Source: Odobenus rosmarus divergens
Lineage: Eukaryota > Chordata > Mammalia > Carnivora > Odobenidae
Direction: 5' to 3'
Assembly (NCBI RefSeq): GCF_000321225.1
Contig: NW_004450402.1
Coordinates: forward strand, 3,242,346 to 3,306,345
Length of the DNA stretch: 64,000 nt
Positions 21,985 through 31,349 of the stretch are shown here, in pieces. The notes under the pieces are model-generated. The model did not search any database, was not told where the DNA came from, and saw nothing but the letters and a program-made list of their open reading frames with translations. How positions within the stretch are numbered: the first letter of the stretch is position 1; each line of letters opens with the position of its first letter. Both the position numbers and the translations under genes were made by a program.

Positions 21985-22130
21985 ACTGAAATGAAATAAA
22001 TTTTATTTAATCTTTATTACAGCTCAGTAAGTCAGTTCACATTACATCATTTTATGGGTAGTAAAACAGGCTTAGAGATGTTGAGTAACTTGCCCAAAAT
22101 GACATATATAGTAATTACCAGAGCCCCCTT
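21985..22130 (-). repeat. MIR SINE relic
   Basis: Antisense MIR words: 'ttatttaatctttattacag', 'cattttatgggtagtaaaac', 'gagtaacttgcccaaaatga'. Confidence 0.7.
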
Positions 22131-22159
22131 AGGCTTCCCACTCTCCTCACTATGCTCAG

Positions 22160-22529
22160 GAAAGTTTATCATGACTTCCATCACAATGTCCACACCAACA
22201 AATCTTAAATTTGTGTTTGCCACCTGGATCTCTTTAGGGTGTTCTCCAGCCATCTCTCCATTAGCCTGTTCGACATCTTTGCCTTGATGTTTTCCAACCA
22301 CCAGAAGTTCTATATACTCTCAATTGTACTAGCCATCTTCCTCTGTGTATTTTTATCTCTTTTACTATCCTCCAGCTCAGCCAGTAAGACCCACCATCTA
22401 CCTACCGGTCCAAGCCAAAAATCATCCAGTTCTTTTGATCAATACACCTAAATATCTCCTGATCTTATGCTCTTCTGCCGGTCCTCACTGCTAACCTTCT
22501 AGTTCAGGTCAGTATCATCTCTTGCCAAG
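22160..22529 (+). repeat. L2 LINE relic, left part
   Basis: Diverged L2 text ending 'cctcactgctaaccttctag', 'ttcaggtcagtatcatctct'. It resumes at 23038 on the far side of an LTR insertion. Confidence 0.55.
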
Positions 22530-23037
22530 TGTCTCAGCCTGTGTTTGCTACACAACACAAAATTTCCCATAACCTAGTGGCTTAAAATAGAAATCATTTT
22601 ACTTAACTCACAATTATGTGTGTCAGCTGGGTAGTTCTTTGGGGCTGGACCAGTTTGGTGAAGGTCTGCTGGGCTTTCTCTTGTGTCTGTTGATGAGACG
22701 GCTGGTGGCTTAGTGACCTATCATAGCCTCACTTACATATCTAGTGGTGGGCATGCTGTCAGCTGATGTCCTATGGCTTTTGACTAGGATGTGGGGGTTC
22801 TTTTCCATATGTGGCCTCTCATTCTTCAGCAGATTAACGTGGGCTCATCCACATGGTGGTCTCAGTATTCCAAGCACAGTAAAAGAGGACAGGCCCCAAT
22901 ATAAAATTACTTTTCAGGCCTTTACACTACATTTGTTACTGTTACCCAGAGCCCCTGACTCACTGTGGCAAGATACTACCAAAGGTTGTGGATAGAAGGA
23001 CAGGAACATTTTATAGCCATTTTTGCAATCTATTACA
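22530..23037 (-). mobile_element. MLT1-type LTR inserted in L2
   Basis: Antisense of a MaLR LTR: 'cataacctagtggcttaaaa', 'cagctgggtagttctttggg', 'tatggcctcactt'-like text, 'tatgtggcctctcattcttc', 'acatggtggtctcagtattc', 'gccatttttgcaatctatta'. Its ends fall where the L2 text breaks and resumes ('ccaag' left, 'ctggg' right, both matching the same L2 word), as expected for an LTR element with a 5-bp duplication now eroded. Confidence 0.75.
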
Positions 23038-23650
23038 CTGGGACTTTGTAATAGCCTCCTAATGGTTTCCTTACCACCACACTGGCTTCCTCCAGTCCCC
23101 TTTTAATCCAGCAGTCAATGAATGGTCTGCTCCCCTTAAAACTTCACTGCCATACCATTGTTTGAATGTTCTAAAGTCCTACCTCCTTCATGTGACTTAA
23201 TAAGGTATTGTCCAGGATATATGTTGTTTCTACCCCTTCAGGCTTTGACTCTCTCCCTATATTCTTAATTTCTGTGGTTACTCAAACAGCCAGATTTAGT
23301 CTTTCTTAATCAGAAGGAACATGTACCAGTAAGCTCTCATTAGTCTTCTTGCCTTCATCTGCCTGAAAATCTTGTTCTTGTTTCTGTGTCTTCCTTCCCC
23401 TCCCTTGTCTAACTGACATATTTATCCGCTAGTCTGAGCTTAAATATTCCTTCCTCAGGCTTCCCTTGACTCTTCAAATAGTAGGACTTATACTTTATTG
23501 CAGTTAAATGTCAAAGTCTGCTTTTCCTGTGAGAATGTAAGCATTGTGAGGTCAGGGACCATGTCTATTTTACCTAGTACTGACTCTCTAACATGTAGCA
23601 CAGTCCCTGTACATAGCAGGTGCTCAATAAATACTGGCTGAAAGAACAAA
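23038..23650 (+). repeat. L2 LINE relic, right part and 3' end
   Basis: L2 continues: 'tgtaatagcctcctaatggt', later 'gtgaggtcagggaccatgtc' and the terminal 'gtgctcaataaatactggct' with a GAA-type tail. The final words are the classic L2 3' end. Confidence 0.75.
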
Positions 23651-23654
23651 TATC

Positions 23655-24618
23655 CCGACCTGTCTTATTTCAGAGCTCTTCTTACTATGGCACACCACAA
23701 CTTAGGCTCAATTTGCTGACCCTGTTTCTTTTGCTTCTATACTTTATTTTGTGTTTATGGACTAAAAACAATCTTAGAAATGTAGGCAGAAGGAAAAAAT
23801 AGATACATTATTTATCTATATATAACAACATATATATGATGTTACATATATTTAGCAAATTTTATAATTAAATTTAGTAAATTTGGTAAATACACATATT
23901 GTTCAGGGGTCAAGTGTAAATTTATGTCAATGTATTTTTCTTGCATCCCAACCTCATCAGGGAGAAAAATAAGTGAATGATTTAACGGGAAGAGGATGAG
24001 ACCACTCCCAAGGGAGCTTCGACAACTTTTCGGTGGTCTGAGATCAGTCATACCCATATTGTCTTAGCTGTGGTCTGTTGCTGCATGGACATTTTCATGG
24101 TGGGCTGGCATCATGCACACTGGCCAAGGTCTGCTCTGTGGAAGCCGGTCAACTCTGGAGGCCATTCTCAAAGTCATGGAAACCCACTTGGAAAATACAG
24201 TTTTAAGGCCTGGCTTCCTTGACTTGTGTATCCGTTGTGTCCTGTATAGTTTGTGACAAGTGAAGCTGCCAGGGTGAAGCTCACAGCAAATCTGGTAGCT
24301 CTGTTCCTGTAAACTCAAAACAGAAAAGCTGTTTCAGAAGTCTTCTCGGGACACTAGAAGAAGTCGCCACATCAAATAGTTCTCCTCAAATCAACGTTAT
24401 CTTTATTGCCCTGGAAAACTAAGTCGTGTATAATTTGTATAAAATCTAGTTAGTTAGAAACCTATAGGCTGATTTATAGCCTCTCTCCATACCCTTTATC
24501 TTCTGGGATTTCTCAGTTTTCCCATGTATGGAATGGAGACATCCATAACCTTCTGCTGCATAATAGTGCTGTAGACCTAAGATGGGATGATATATTTGAA
24601 ATAACTTTGTGTACTGTA
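23655..24618. other. Unique intergenic DNA
   Basis: AT-rich at 23790-23880, otherwise ordinary. No feature recognised. Confidence 0.45.
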
Positions 24619-24621
24619 AAG

Positions 24622-24905
24622 TATTATTCATTCATCAAGCATTTTTCAAGTACATATATTCCAGACCTTGTGCGAAGCCCAAGGGAGGGATATAAAAATG
24701 AATAAGATACAGTCCTTGCTCTGATTGAGGTCGCAACTGATGGAAGTGACAGATGAGGGTAAAATCCAAATACAGAGTGAACAAAACTGCAGTATCACAG
24801 AGGGGGTAGCAGTTAATTCTGGCTAGAGGGTTCACAGAAGAGAAGGTATTTAATGTGGGCTTGGAAGGGTAGGTAAGATTTTACCAGAGGGAGAAGACAA
24901 AAGGG
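24622..24905 (-). repeat. L2 LINE relic
   Basis: Antisense L2 end: 'attcattcatcaagcatttt', 'tataaaaatgaataagatac', 'agtccttgctctgattgagg', then 'gaaggtatttaatgtgggct' and 'ttggaagggtaggtaagatt'. Confidence 0.65.
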
Positions 24906-25912
24906 CGTTCTAGTCAGGTATCTACTTATAATCTGTAACAGGAGACTCACTCCACCTTTAAAACAATGATAAGTGGCGGGAGGATCCCAGAAGGCACATA
25001 AAAGAGGTATAATTGTGAATTATATTTATTTATTTTTGGATTATTTGTCATAAAACAAAGCAGCTTCAAGGACAACTAAACCAGAACAAGAAGCAGTGAA
25101 AATTCATGGGGGGAATCAAAACCCATTACTTGTTACTTTATATATACCCTCAAAATGCATGAAAGTTTTGAGGCCACTGGTGCCCCCAAACTTCATGAAT
25201 TAGAAGAGGATGCTTTTCTCTTAATAATCAGATGAGTGGATATGTCAACCTAGAGATGAAAAAAAATTGAAAGTGATTAAGCAGTGTTTGGTCAAGGATA
25301 CTTTCAAGTACTTTTACAAAAGTAACTTCAACAACGATTCATGAACTAAGCAGACAAATGGGAAAGTCGCTGAGATCGAATTAGAATTATTGTCAACACT
25401 TTGTGTTGTGGCTGTAAAGGCCCTTTACTCCTTTATACCCCCCTACCCCTATTGCCAGGGGACTACTAAGATGGGTGATTTAATTTTAAAGGTAGAAATC
25501 TAAAAGGCAAATTCAAGAAAAAAGCAAAACATTTTAAAGGTAAAGAATTCAAAATCTCAGGGTAAACACACCTACATATACACACAGATTCATTTCCCAT
25601 TTTCAGACATACTAACTTGTAGATCAGACATGTAATTTAAATTATTCAGAAGGATGTCATTGAAAGTGAAAGAGGGTGCTGTTTGTAATTGTCACCAGGG
25701 CAAAAGGTACAAACCTGGACCGTCCTGGGCAAGCTAGATGTACAGTAACATAGTCGTAGGAACTGCACAGTTAAACTCCATGGAACAGGACGAAAACAAA
25801 TGCTTTTTGTTCCCCTCTAAGGAGCTCCTGGGGCTTTTGGTTTTGACACACTAGAAGTTTTGTCTTAGGCAAAATTTATTATCTAGGTGGGAATGGAGTA
25901 GGGTAAGGACCA
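24906..25912. other. Unique intergenic DNA
   Basis: About 1 kb, no repeat or gene recognised. Confidence 0.45.
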
Positions 25913-25914
25913 GT

Positions 25915-26215
25915 ATATTGTTCTGCTTGAGAGCATTGACTGGTTTCAAATCCTGGCTAACTGTGTGACCTTGGGCAAATCGCTTAACTTCTCTGTGCCT
26001 CACTTCCTCATCTGTAAATTTGGGATAATAACTGTTCTTGTGAGAATTAAATGCCAATAAGAAAGTGCTCACAAGAGCGTTTGGCTCGGCAGCTCTTTCT
26101 GTCCATGGGTCCTGTCCCTGTGCTTTAATAAAACCACCTTTTTGCACTGAAAAAAATTAAAAAGAGAGTTTGGCTCACAGGATTATATAAATGTTTGTTA
26201 TTCTTATAATTATCC
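25915..26215 (+). repeat. MIR SINE relic, split by a micro-insertion
   Basis: A well preserved MIR: 'tggtttcaaatcctggctaa', 'tgtgtgaccttgggcaaatc', 'cttcctcatctgtaaatttg', 'tgagaattaaatgcc'. It breaks at 26088 and resumes at about 26162 with 'tttggctcacaggattatat' and 'aaatgtttgttattc'. Confidence 0.85.
26088..26161 (+). mobile_element. Micro-insertion: polyadenylated ERV-R-like fragment
   Basis: About 62 bp of foreign sequence with an AATAAA signal (26127-26132), a 17-base spacer and an A-rich tail (26150-26161) interrupts the MIR. It is flanked by AAGAGCGTTTGGCTC (26073-26087) and AAGAGAGTTTGGCTC (26162-26176), a 15-bp target duplication with one change. This is the hallmark of an L1-driven copy of a polyadenylated RNA. 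The sequence before the tail looks to me like the R region of a class I endogenous retroviral LTR, but that attribution is from memory. It encodes nothing. Confidence 0.65.
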
Positions 26216-26470
26216 TTGTTTTATAGATTGCACCCCCCCCAAACAAAACAAAACCAAAACCGAAAAGGAACAAATCAACAAATTATGTTCAGGGTTAACC
26301 TGATATTTGGGTTCATGTTAAGAGAGAAAGTGATCCAAGATGGATTGAGCTGGAAACTTGGGCCTCCTCCAGAAAGAAATATTTCCAAGTTTTCTCTGGA
26401 AATGAGTGAAGGGGAGGAAGAGGACAGACAAGACCTTATTTTATTGGTTTGGTTTAAAGTCTCTGAGATG

Positions 26471-26682
26471 GGGCACCTGGGTGGCTCAGTCGTTACGCGT
26501 CTGCCTTCAGCTCAGGTCATGATCTCAGGGTCCTAGGATAAAGCCCCGCATCGGGCTCCCTGCTCCGTGGGAAGCCTGCTTCTCCCTCTCCCACTCCCCC
26601 TGCTTGTGTTCCCTCTCTCGCTGTGTCTCTGTCAAATAAATAAATAAAATCTTAAAAAAAAAAAGAATTAAAAAAAAAAAAA
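26471..26682 (+). mobile_element. SINEC copy, young, perfect 15-bp TSD
   Basis: Full-length SINEC with head 'ggggcacctgggtggctcag', 'ctccctctcccactccccct' and a long A-rich tail. Perfect duplication AAAGTCTCTGAGATG at 26456-26470 and 26683-26697. Among the youngest copies here. Confidence 0.97.
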
Positions 26683-26871
26683 AAAGTCTCTGAGATGTCC
26701 AGTGCTGGGTCGGCTCCGTATTAGACTTGTTACCCATGTAGTGTTGTTGTCAAGGCAAATGAGGTTTGAAAAAGCACTAGAAGCATCCAGAACAACCACA
26801 GGGAGGTCCATATTTATAAGTTCACAATTAAATCTTGCCCATTAAGCTGATTCCTCTCCATTATTACAGTA

Positions 26872-26942
26872 ACTAATAATTATAATAATTTATTACAATT
26901 ATAATTATAATTAATACAATAATATAAAAATAATTATAACTG
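26872..26942. repeat. AT-rich (TAAT)n low-complexity tract
   Basis: About 70 bp of interrupted TAAT/ATAA words. Confidence 0.8.
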
Positions 26943-26944
26943 TC

Positions 26945-27100
26945 ATTCTTGAGCATTTACTAGATGCCAGGCCCTGCCTTGAGTTCTTCACATGTATTAA
27001 CTCTTGTAATCCAACAGGTATTTGATAGGTACCATTGTTATTACCATTTTGCAGGTGAAGATACTGAGGAATAAAAAAGTTACAGGTTTACTCAGTTTTG
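26945..27100 (-). repeat. MIR SINE relic
   Basis: Antisense MIR: 'gagcatttactagatgccag', 'ttaccattttgcaggtgaag', 'atactgagga'. Confidence 0.7.
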
Positions 27101-27104
27101 CCTT

Positions 27105-28325
27105 TCATCAGTGTCAGATACATACCAGGCACCTAATAAGTATTTATTGAATCAATCTGCTGGGAGGCTTATTAATATTTTCTAGCAGAACCCACTTACA
27201 TGGTTGATTCTATTCAGTATAAAGAAATTTTGAGAATCTATTTAGAGGAAAAACGTTTACAACTAACTTGTTACCCTTGCATATATTTGTCCTTGGTATT
27301 TTGACTTCTGTAGACCATAAGAATTCATAATTAAGAACAATGTATCAAATAACCTTTTAAGTGCCATCATAGGTAAGGATAGAAGTGTTAAATTCTGGAA
27401 AACAGCCTGACAAATGAGTATGGACAATTTTTAATAAATCACCTATGTTTGGCTTTGGAAAGCCTTATTGTGGATATTTTTGCCTCCAGTGATTTGATTT
27501 CCTAATTATGTTTCTACCTCAGGACAGTACTATAATTGCTTGCATTTTCTGAGTGCATACTGGCTGATATGGGGAGAGGGGTACTTCTGGGCAGTTCTGT
27601 AAATGTCAGGAGGCCAGTCTGGGGTTAATGATGTGCTCTGAATCTTCCACACAGTGGAAAAGCCATATAGGAAACTCCTCCAGTGGAGAGTGTGCCTGTG
27701 GTAAAATGTGTGATGTGCAGAGCAGAAAAAGAGGCAGCAGAAAGACATCAACAGGGAGATAGCACAGAATAGCCTTTAGAGGCAACTGATCAGGGCAATG
27801 AATACAAGATGGTAGTAAATTTTTATTCTTCTCAGTGGGCTACTTTGTAATGGTACTTTGTACCCTATGTGACTGGCTACAAAAGCAGCCACTGCATTCT
27901 AATGTTCTGGGTCAGTTAGAGAAAACAGTAACGGGGGAGAAATAGTATTCCCAAGGATATGATGAGATCAATGTGTGTTTATTCGCTACGTTTAAATTTA
28001 AAGGGCCAGGCCCGTGAAATGAATTCTAATTAGATTAAATGCTTTCCTAAATGCCAAAGTCATGCAGTGGCTCATCCCTACTTCGGCCTCGTCATACCCC
28101 TGTTTGAGAACTGAGATCTAAGCACCACCATCGTCTCATCTGCCTTGTTTTCTTTAATGAAAGAAATTCATCCGATTTCACATGAAGACTCACTGAACAG
28201 TAACCATGGGTGGGCAAACAGTTCAGTGGGGAGAAAAACACTAAAGCACAATTACAGATCACCCCATAATTACAATTATGTCAAATGCCATGAAGAAAAA
28301 TTATGTTTCTTAGAACATTGTATAG
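27105..28325. other. Unique DNA with possible conserved block
   Basis: No repeat recognised. The 27980-28070 stretch (TAATTAG-type homeodomain word in 'gaattctaattagattaaat') has the look of a conserved non-coding element, which needs alignment to judge. Confidence 0.35.
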
Positions 28326-28327
28326 AG

Positions 28328-28527
28328 GAGCGCCTGGGTAGCTCAGTCGTTAAGCATCTGCCTTCGGCTCAGGTCATGGTCCCAGGGTCCTGGGATCGAG
28401 CCCCGCATCGGGCTCCCTGCTCGGCGGGAAGCCTGCTTCTCCCTCTCCCACTCCCCCTGCTTGTGTTCCCTCTCTCGCTGTGTCTCTCTCTGTCAAATAA
28501 ATAAATAAAATCTTAAAAAAAAAAAAA
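28328..28527 (+). mobile_element. SINEC copy near consensus, TSD not found
   Basis: Very close to the consensus of the other young copies ('cctgggtagctcagtcgtta', 'gggatcgagccccgcatcgg', 'ctccctctcccactccccct'). Despite this the flanks ('attgtatagagg' left, 'gcccagatggcag' right) show no duplication. Confidence 0.95.
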
Positions 28528-28529
28528 GC

Positions 28530-29465
28530 CCAGATGGCAGATATAAAAAAATCCCTCTCCAAAGGCATTCTAAGGGGGATTCAGTGCTGCTCCCTGAGCA
28601 AGAATTTGAAATCTATACAACCTAAGACTATTGTGTTGCTGATAATTTCAGATATTTATTTTTGCTGCAACATGGGGGAGAGGTGACTTAAACAACTTCT
28701 CTTGTGCTTCATGTTGGAGTCCATAAATCACCTCAGAATAAGGCTGACATTAAAAGCAAAAATGAGTTAAAAATCCCGTGTTTAAAAAAAAAAGCTGTGT
28801 GGGAGGCAGTGCTCAGTGTGGGAGGTTTGAGAGGAAAGCTCTCACGATGTTCACAGCCCACACGAGCACAGGGTGTAAGTTCTCAGGGAGGGGATTCTTT
28901 GGCAGCAGCGACATGTATAATCACATTTTCCTCAGAGCAGAACTTATGTTCAAGTTTTTAGTTCGTGTTAAGATTTAAAGAATTGGCTTTAATTATAAAA
29001 ATGGCTAAGCACTTTTCTATAGTATCCCTTCAGAAAACAGATTCCCTGAAGAATGATTTAATCCAATGATTAGGATGATGATAGAAAAAGCACAGACTTG
29101 TTAGGCACTCAGCGAGGAACATGTGTGTGTTTGTTAAGTGTGTGTAAGTGTGAACCCCAGATAGAAATATGCATTAAATTATTCCATTTTCCCTGCTATC
29201 AGGTGGATGATGAGCAAATCCCACAAGCATGGTTCTCCTGCAAGGATCATGGCTATTGATAATTTATTCTCAAGTACAGATTTCTCCACATGAAATCGAA
29301 GTAACCAAACATAATAGCTCCTCTGTCAACTCTTGATTATTAGCGTGTAATTTATGCCTGCATGATTTCCAGGGTCATTAACATCACTTCATCAGGGAGC
29401 CCAGATTATTTGAGTTCTGCTTTATGCCAGCTTAATGCTGAAGGAGATATGAAAAGTTTCATAGT
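28530..29465. other. Unique DNA with possible conserved block
   Basis: No repeat recognised. The 29260-29400 stretch is rich in TAAT/ATTA words and lacks repeat features, so it could be a conserved non-coding element. Confidence 0.35.
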
Positions 29466-29469
29466 AATG

Positions 29470-29662
29470 GTAGTTGTAATTGTTAATATTTATTGAACAC
29501 TGTCTATGTGCCAGGCAATATTCTAAGTGCTTTTCATGTTTTATCTCGTTGAGTCCTCCCTGCAAAACCCCTGTGGAATAGATATTATTCTTATTTCTGT
29601 TTCGTAGATCAGAAAGAGGGAAATTGTAAAAATTGGCCAAAATCAGGCATCTCATCATTGTG
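29470..29662 (-). repeat. MIR SINE relic
   Basis: Antisense MIR: 'ctatgtgccaggcaatattc', 'taagtgcttttcatgtttta', 'gatattattcttatttctgt', 'ttggccaaaatcaggcatct'. Confidence 0.75.
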
Positions 29663-29773
29663 ATCAGGCTGGCAATGTGACAGCTCTACAAATTTGTTAC
29701 ATCAGAAGTAGAATATATTTTATTCATTCCTTTTTTTTTTTTCCAAAATACACTCAATTAAAAATTTATCGGA

Positions 29774-29960
29774 GGGGCACCTGGGTGGCTTAGTCAGTTA
29801 AGAGTCTGCCTTCTGCTCAGGTGACGATCCCAAGGTCTGGGATCCAGTCCCAGGATGGGCAGGGGGAGTCTGCTTCTCTTTCTCCCTCTACCCCTCCCCA
29901 CAACCCAGCTAGTTCTCTGTTTTCTCTCTCTCTCAAATAAATAAATAAATAAAGTCTTTA
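29774..29960 (+). mobile_element. SINEC copy followed by stacked LINE-1
   Basis: Head 'ggggcacctgggtggcttag', GA/CT-rich middle, (AAAT)n tail. Flanks AAAAATTTATC (29761-29771) and the A-rich 'aaaaaattatc' (from 29961) form its duplication, which was then used again by the L1 at 29976. Confidence 0.94.
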
Positions 29961-29975
29961 AAAAAATTATCTGAA

Positions 29976-30189
29976 ACAAGACGAAACCAGAGAGGGAGAC
30001 AAATCATAAGAGACTCTCAATCTCAGAAAACAAACTGAGGGTTGCTGGAGTGGAAGGGGTGGGAGGGATGGGGTGGCTGGGTGATAGACATTGGGGAGGG
30101 TATGTGCTATGGTGAGCGCTGTGAATTGTGTAAGACTGATGAATCGCAGACCTGTACCTCTGAAACAAATAATACATTATACGTTAATA
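29976..30189 (+). mobile_element. LINE-1 3' end, 5'-truncated, with TSD
   Basis: Carnivoran L1 3' UTR: 'ataagagactctcaatctca', 'aaacaaactgagggttgctg', 'ggtgatagacattggggagg', 'gaaacaaataatacattata', ending in an A run. AAAAAATTATCTGAA at 29961-29975 and 30190-30204 is a perfect 15-bp duplication. A G-rich run with four G3+ tracts (30056-30073) could form a quadruplex, as in other L1 3' UTRs. Confidence 0.93.
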
Positions 30190-30209
30190 AAAAAATTATC
30201 TGAATTGTT

Positions 30210-30595
30210 CCTTAGTTACACGTTTTATTTTGCTTAGTGACACAAAATTTAGTGACAGTAGAAGCTCAATATTATTGATCAACACTTGCGGACCAAGTTT
30301 TAAGACACTGTTTTTGCTTTCTTGCTTTGGTATTATCAGTTTGTAAGTAAATGATACCTTTTTTCCCTCTTTTCTCATCTCTCAACATGAGAAAATCCTG
30401 AATAGACCTTTAAGAAATGTCCATATAAGTGTAAAGTATGTAACATGTCCAAAATGTATTTGACTTTGAATGCCTCCCTATTTTGGGGGAGCATTTCATG
30501 CAGCAAGTGTTTCCCAACTGTGATAAATGTTATTCTAATATTTACTATAAAGCATATTTTACCTCCTTTTCATCTCTCAAATCACTGAAATCTGG
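30210..30595. other. Unique intergenic DNA
   Basis: No feature recognised. Confidence 0.5.
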
Positions 30596-30930
30596 ATTTT
30601 GTCTTTAAGACTTCCATAATTTCAAATCATTGGCCTCTTCTCAGATCACATCTCATGATTTCCTAGGAAGTGACTTTATAGACAGTTTCTGACTTGTCTT
30701 GGAACGTTCTTTCTGGGTTGTAGTTCACCATTTCCTTTTGGTTTTCTCTCTTCTCCTCTGTCTTCTCAGTTTTCTTTATTAACTCATCCTTATCTAATTA
30801 TTAAATGCTAGTGTTCCCTAAGGTCCCATCCTCAACTGTGATCTCTTCTGTCTCAATGTTGTGTTTCCAGTTGCTTCATTTAGACCGCCACACTCATCCT
30901 TACTTTTTTGAATCTTCCCTGACTTCTTTA

Positions 30931-31143
30931 TTTTATTTTATATTTATTTTTATTTTTGGGGGGTGGGGAGAAAGAGAGAGAGAGAGAGAAGGGGCAGAGG
31001 GAGAGGGAGAGAGAGAGAATCTTAAGCAGGCTCCACGCCCAGTGTGGAGCCTGATGCAGGGCTCGATCTCACGACCGTGAGATCATGACCTGAGCTGAAA
31101 TCAAGAGTCAGATGCTTAACTGACTGAGACACCTGGTGCGTCA
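30931..31143 (-). mobile_element. SINEC copy with perfect 22-bp TSD
   Basis: Minus-strand SINEC with long GA-rich middle and head ending 'tgagacacctggtgcgtca'. The bases at 30909-30930 are repeated exactly at 31144-31165, a perfect 22-bp duplication, the longest in the window. Confidence 0.96.
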
Positions 31144-31207
31144 TGAATCTTCCCTGACTTCTTTAGAAACAATTAATTCCTCTTCCCTTTCCTTGCCAAG
31201 GGCTCTT

Positions 31208-31288
31208 TATTTATACATTATATATGTGTATATATGTATATATACATAATGTATGTATACATAATATATATAAATATATATATTTATT
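31208..31288. repeat. Compound AT microsatellite, foldback-prone
   Basis: About 80 bp of TA, TG and TAA words with internal dyad symmetry ('tacattatatatgtgta', 'tatatacataatgtatgta'). Confidence 0.9.
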
Positions 31289-31349
31289 AGTACATAGTTT
31301 CATGTCTGCCTTCTAACTAGACTCTTCTGTAAGGAAATGATAGGCTCTG

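Larger units (their letters stand above)
30600..31345 (+). repeat. L2 LINE relic, interrupted
   Basis: L2-like words: 'ctctcttctcctctgtcttc', 'agtgttccctaaggtcccat', then 'gaatcttccctgacttcttt' and, after the AT tract, 'catgtctgccttctaactag', 'actcttctgtaaggaaatga'. A SINE (30931-31143) and an AT microsatellite (31208-31288) interrupt it. Confidence 0.5.

Noticed and set aside
28145..28504. 119-codon plus-strand open frame, the longest in the window
   Set aside because: Its second half is the SINEC at 28328-28527 read through, and the first half has no domain. SINEC copies give similar peptides elsewhere in the window.
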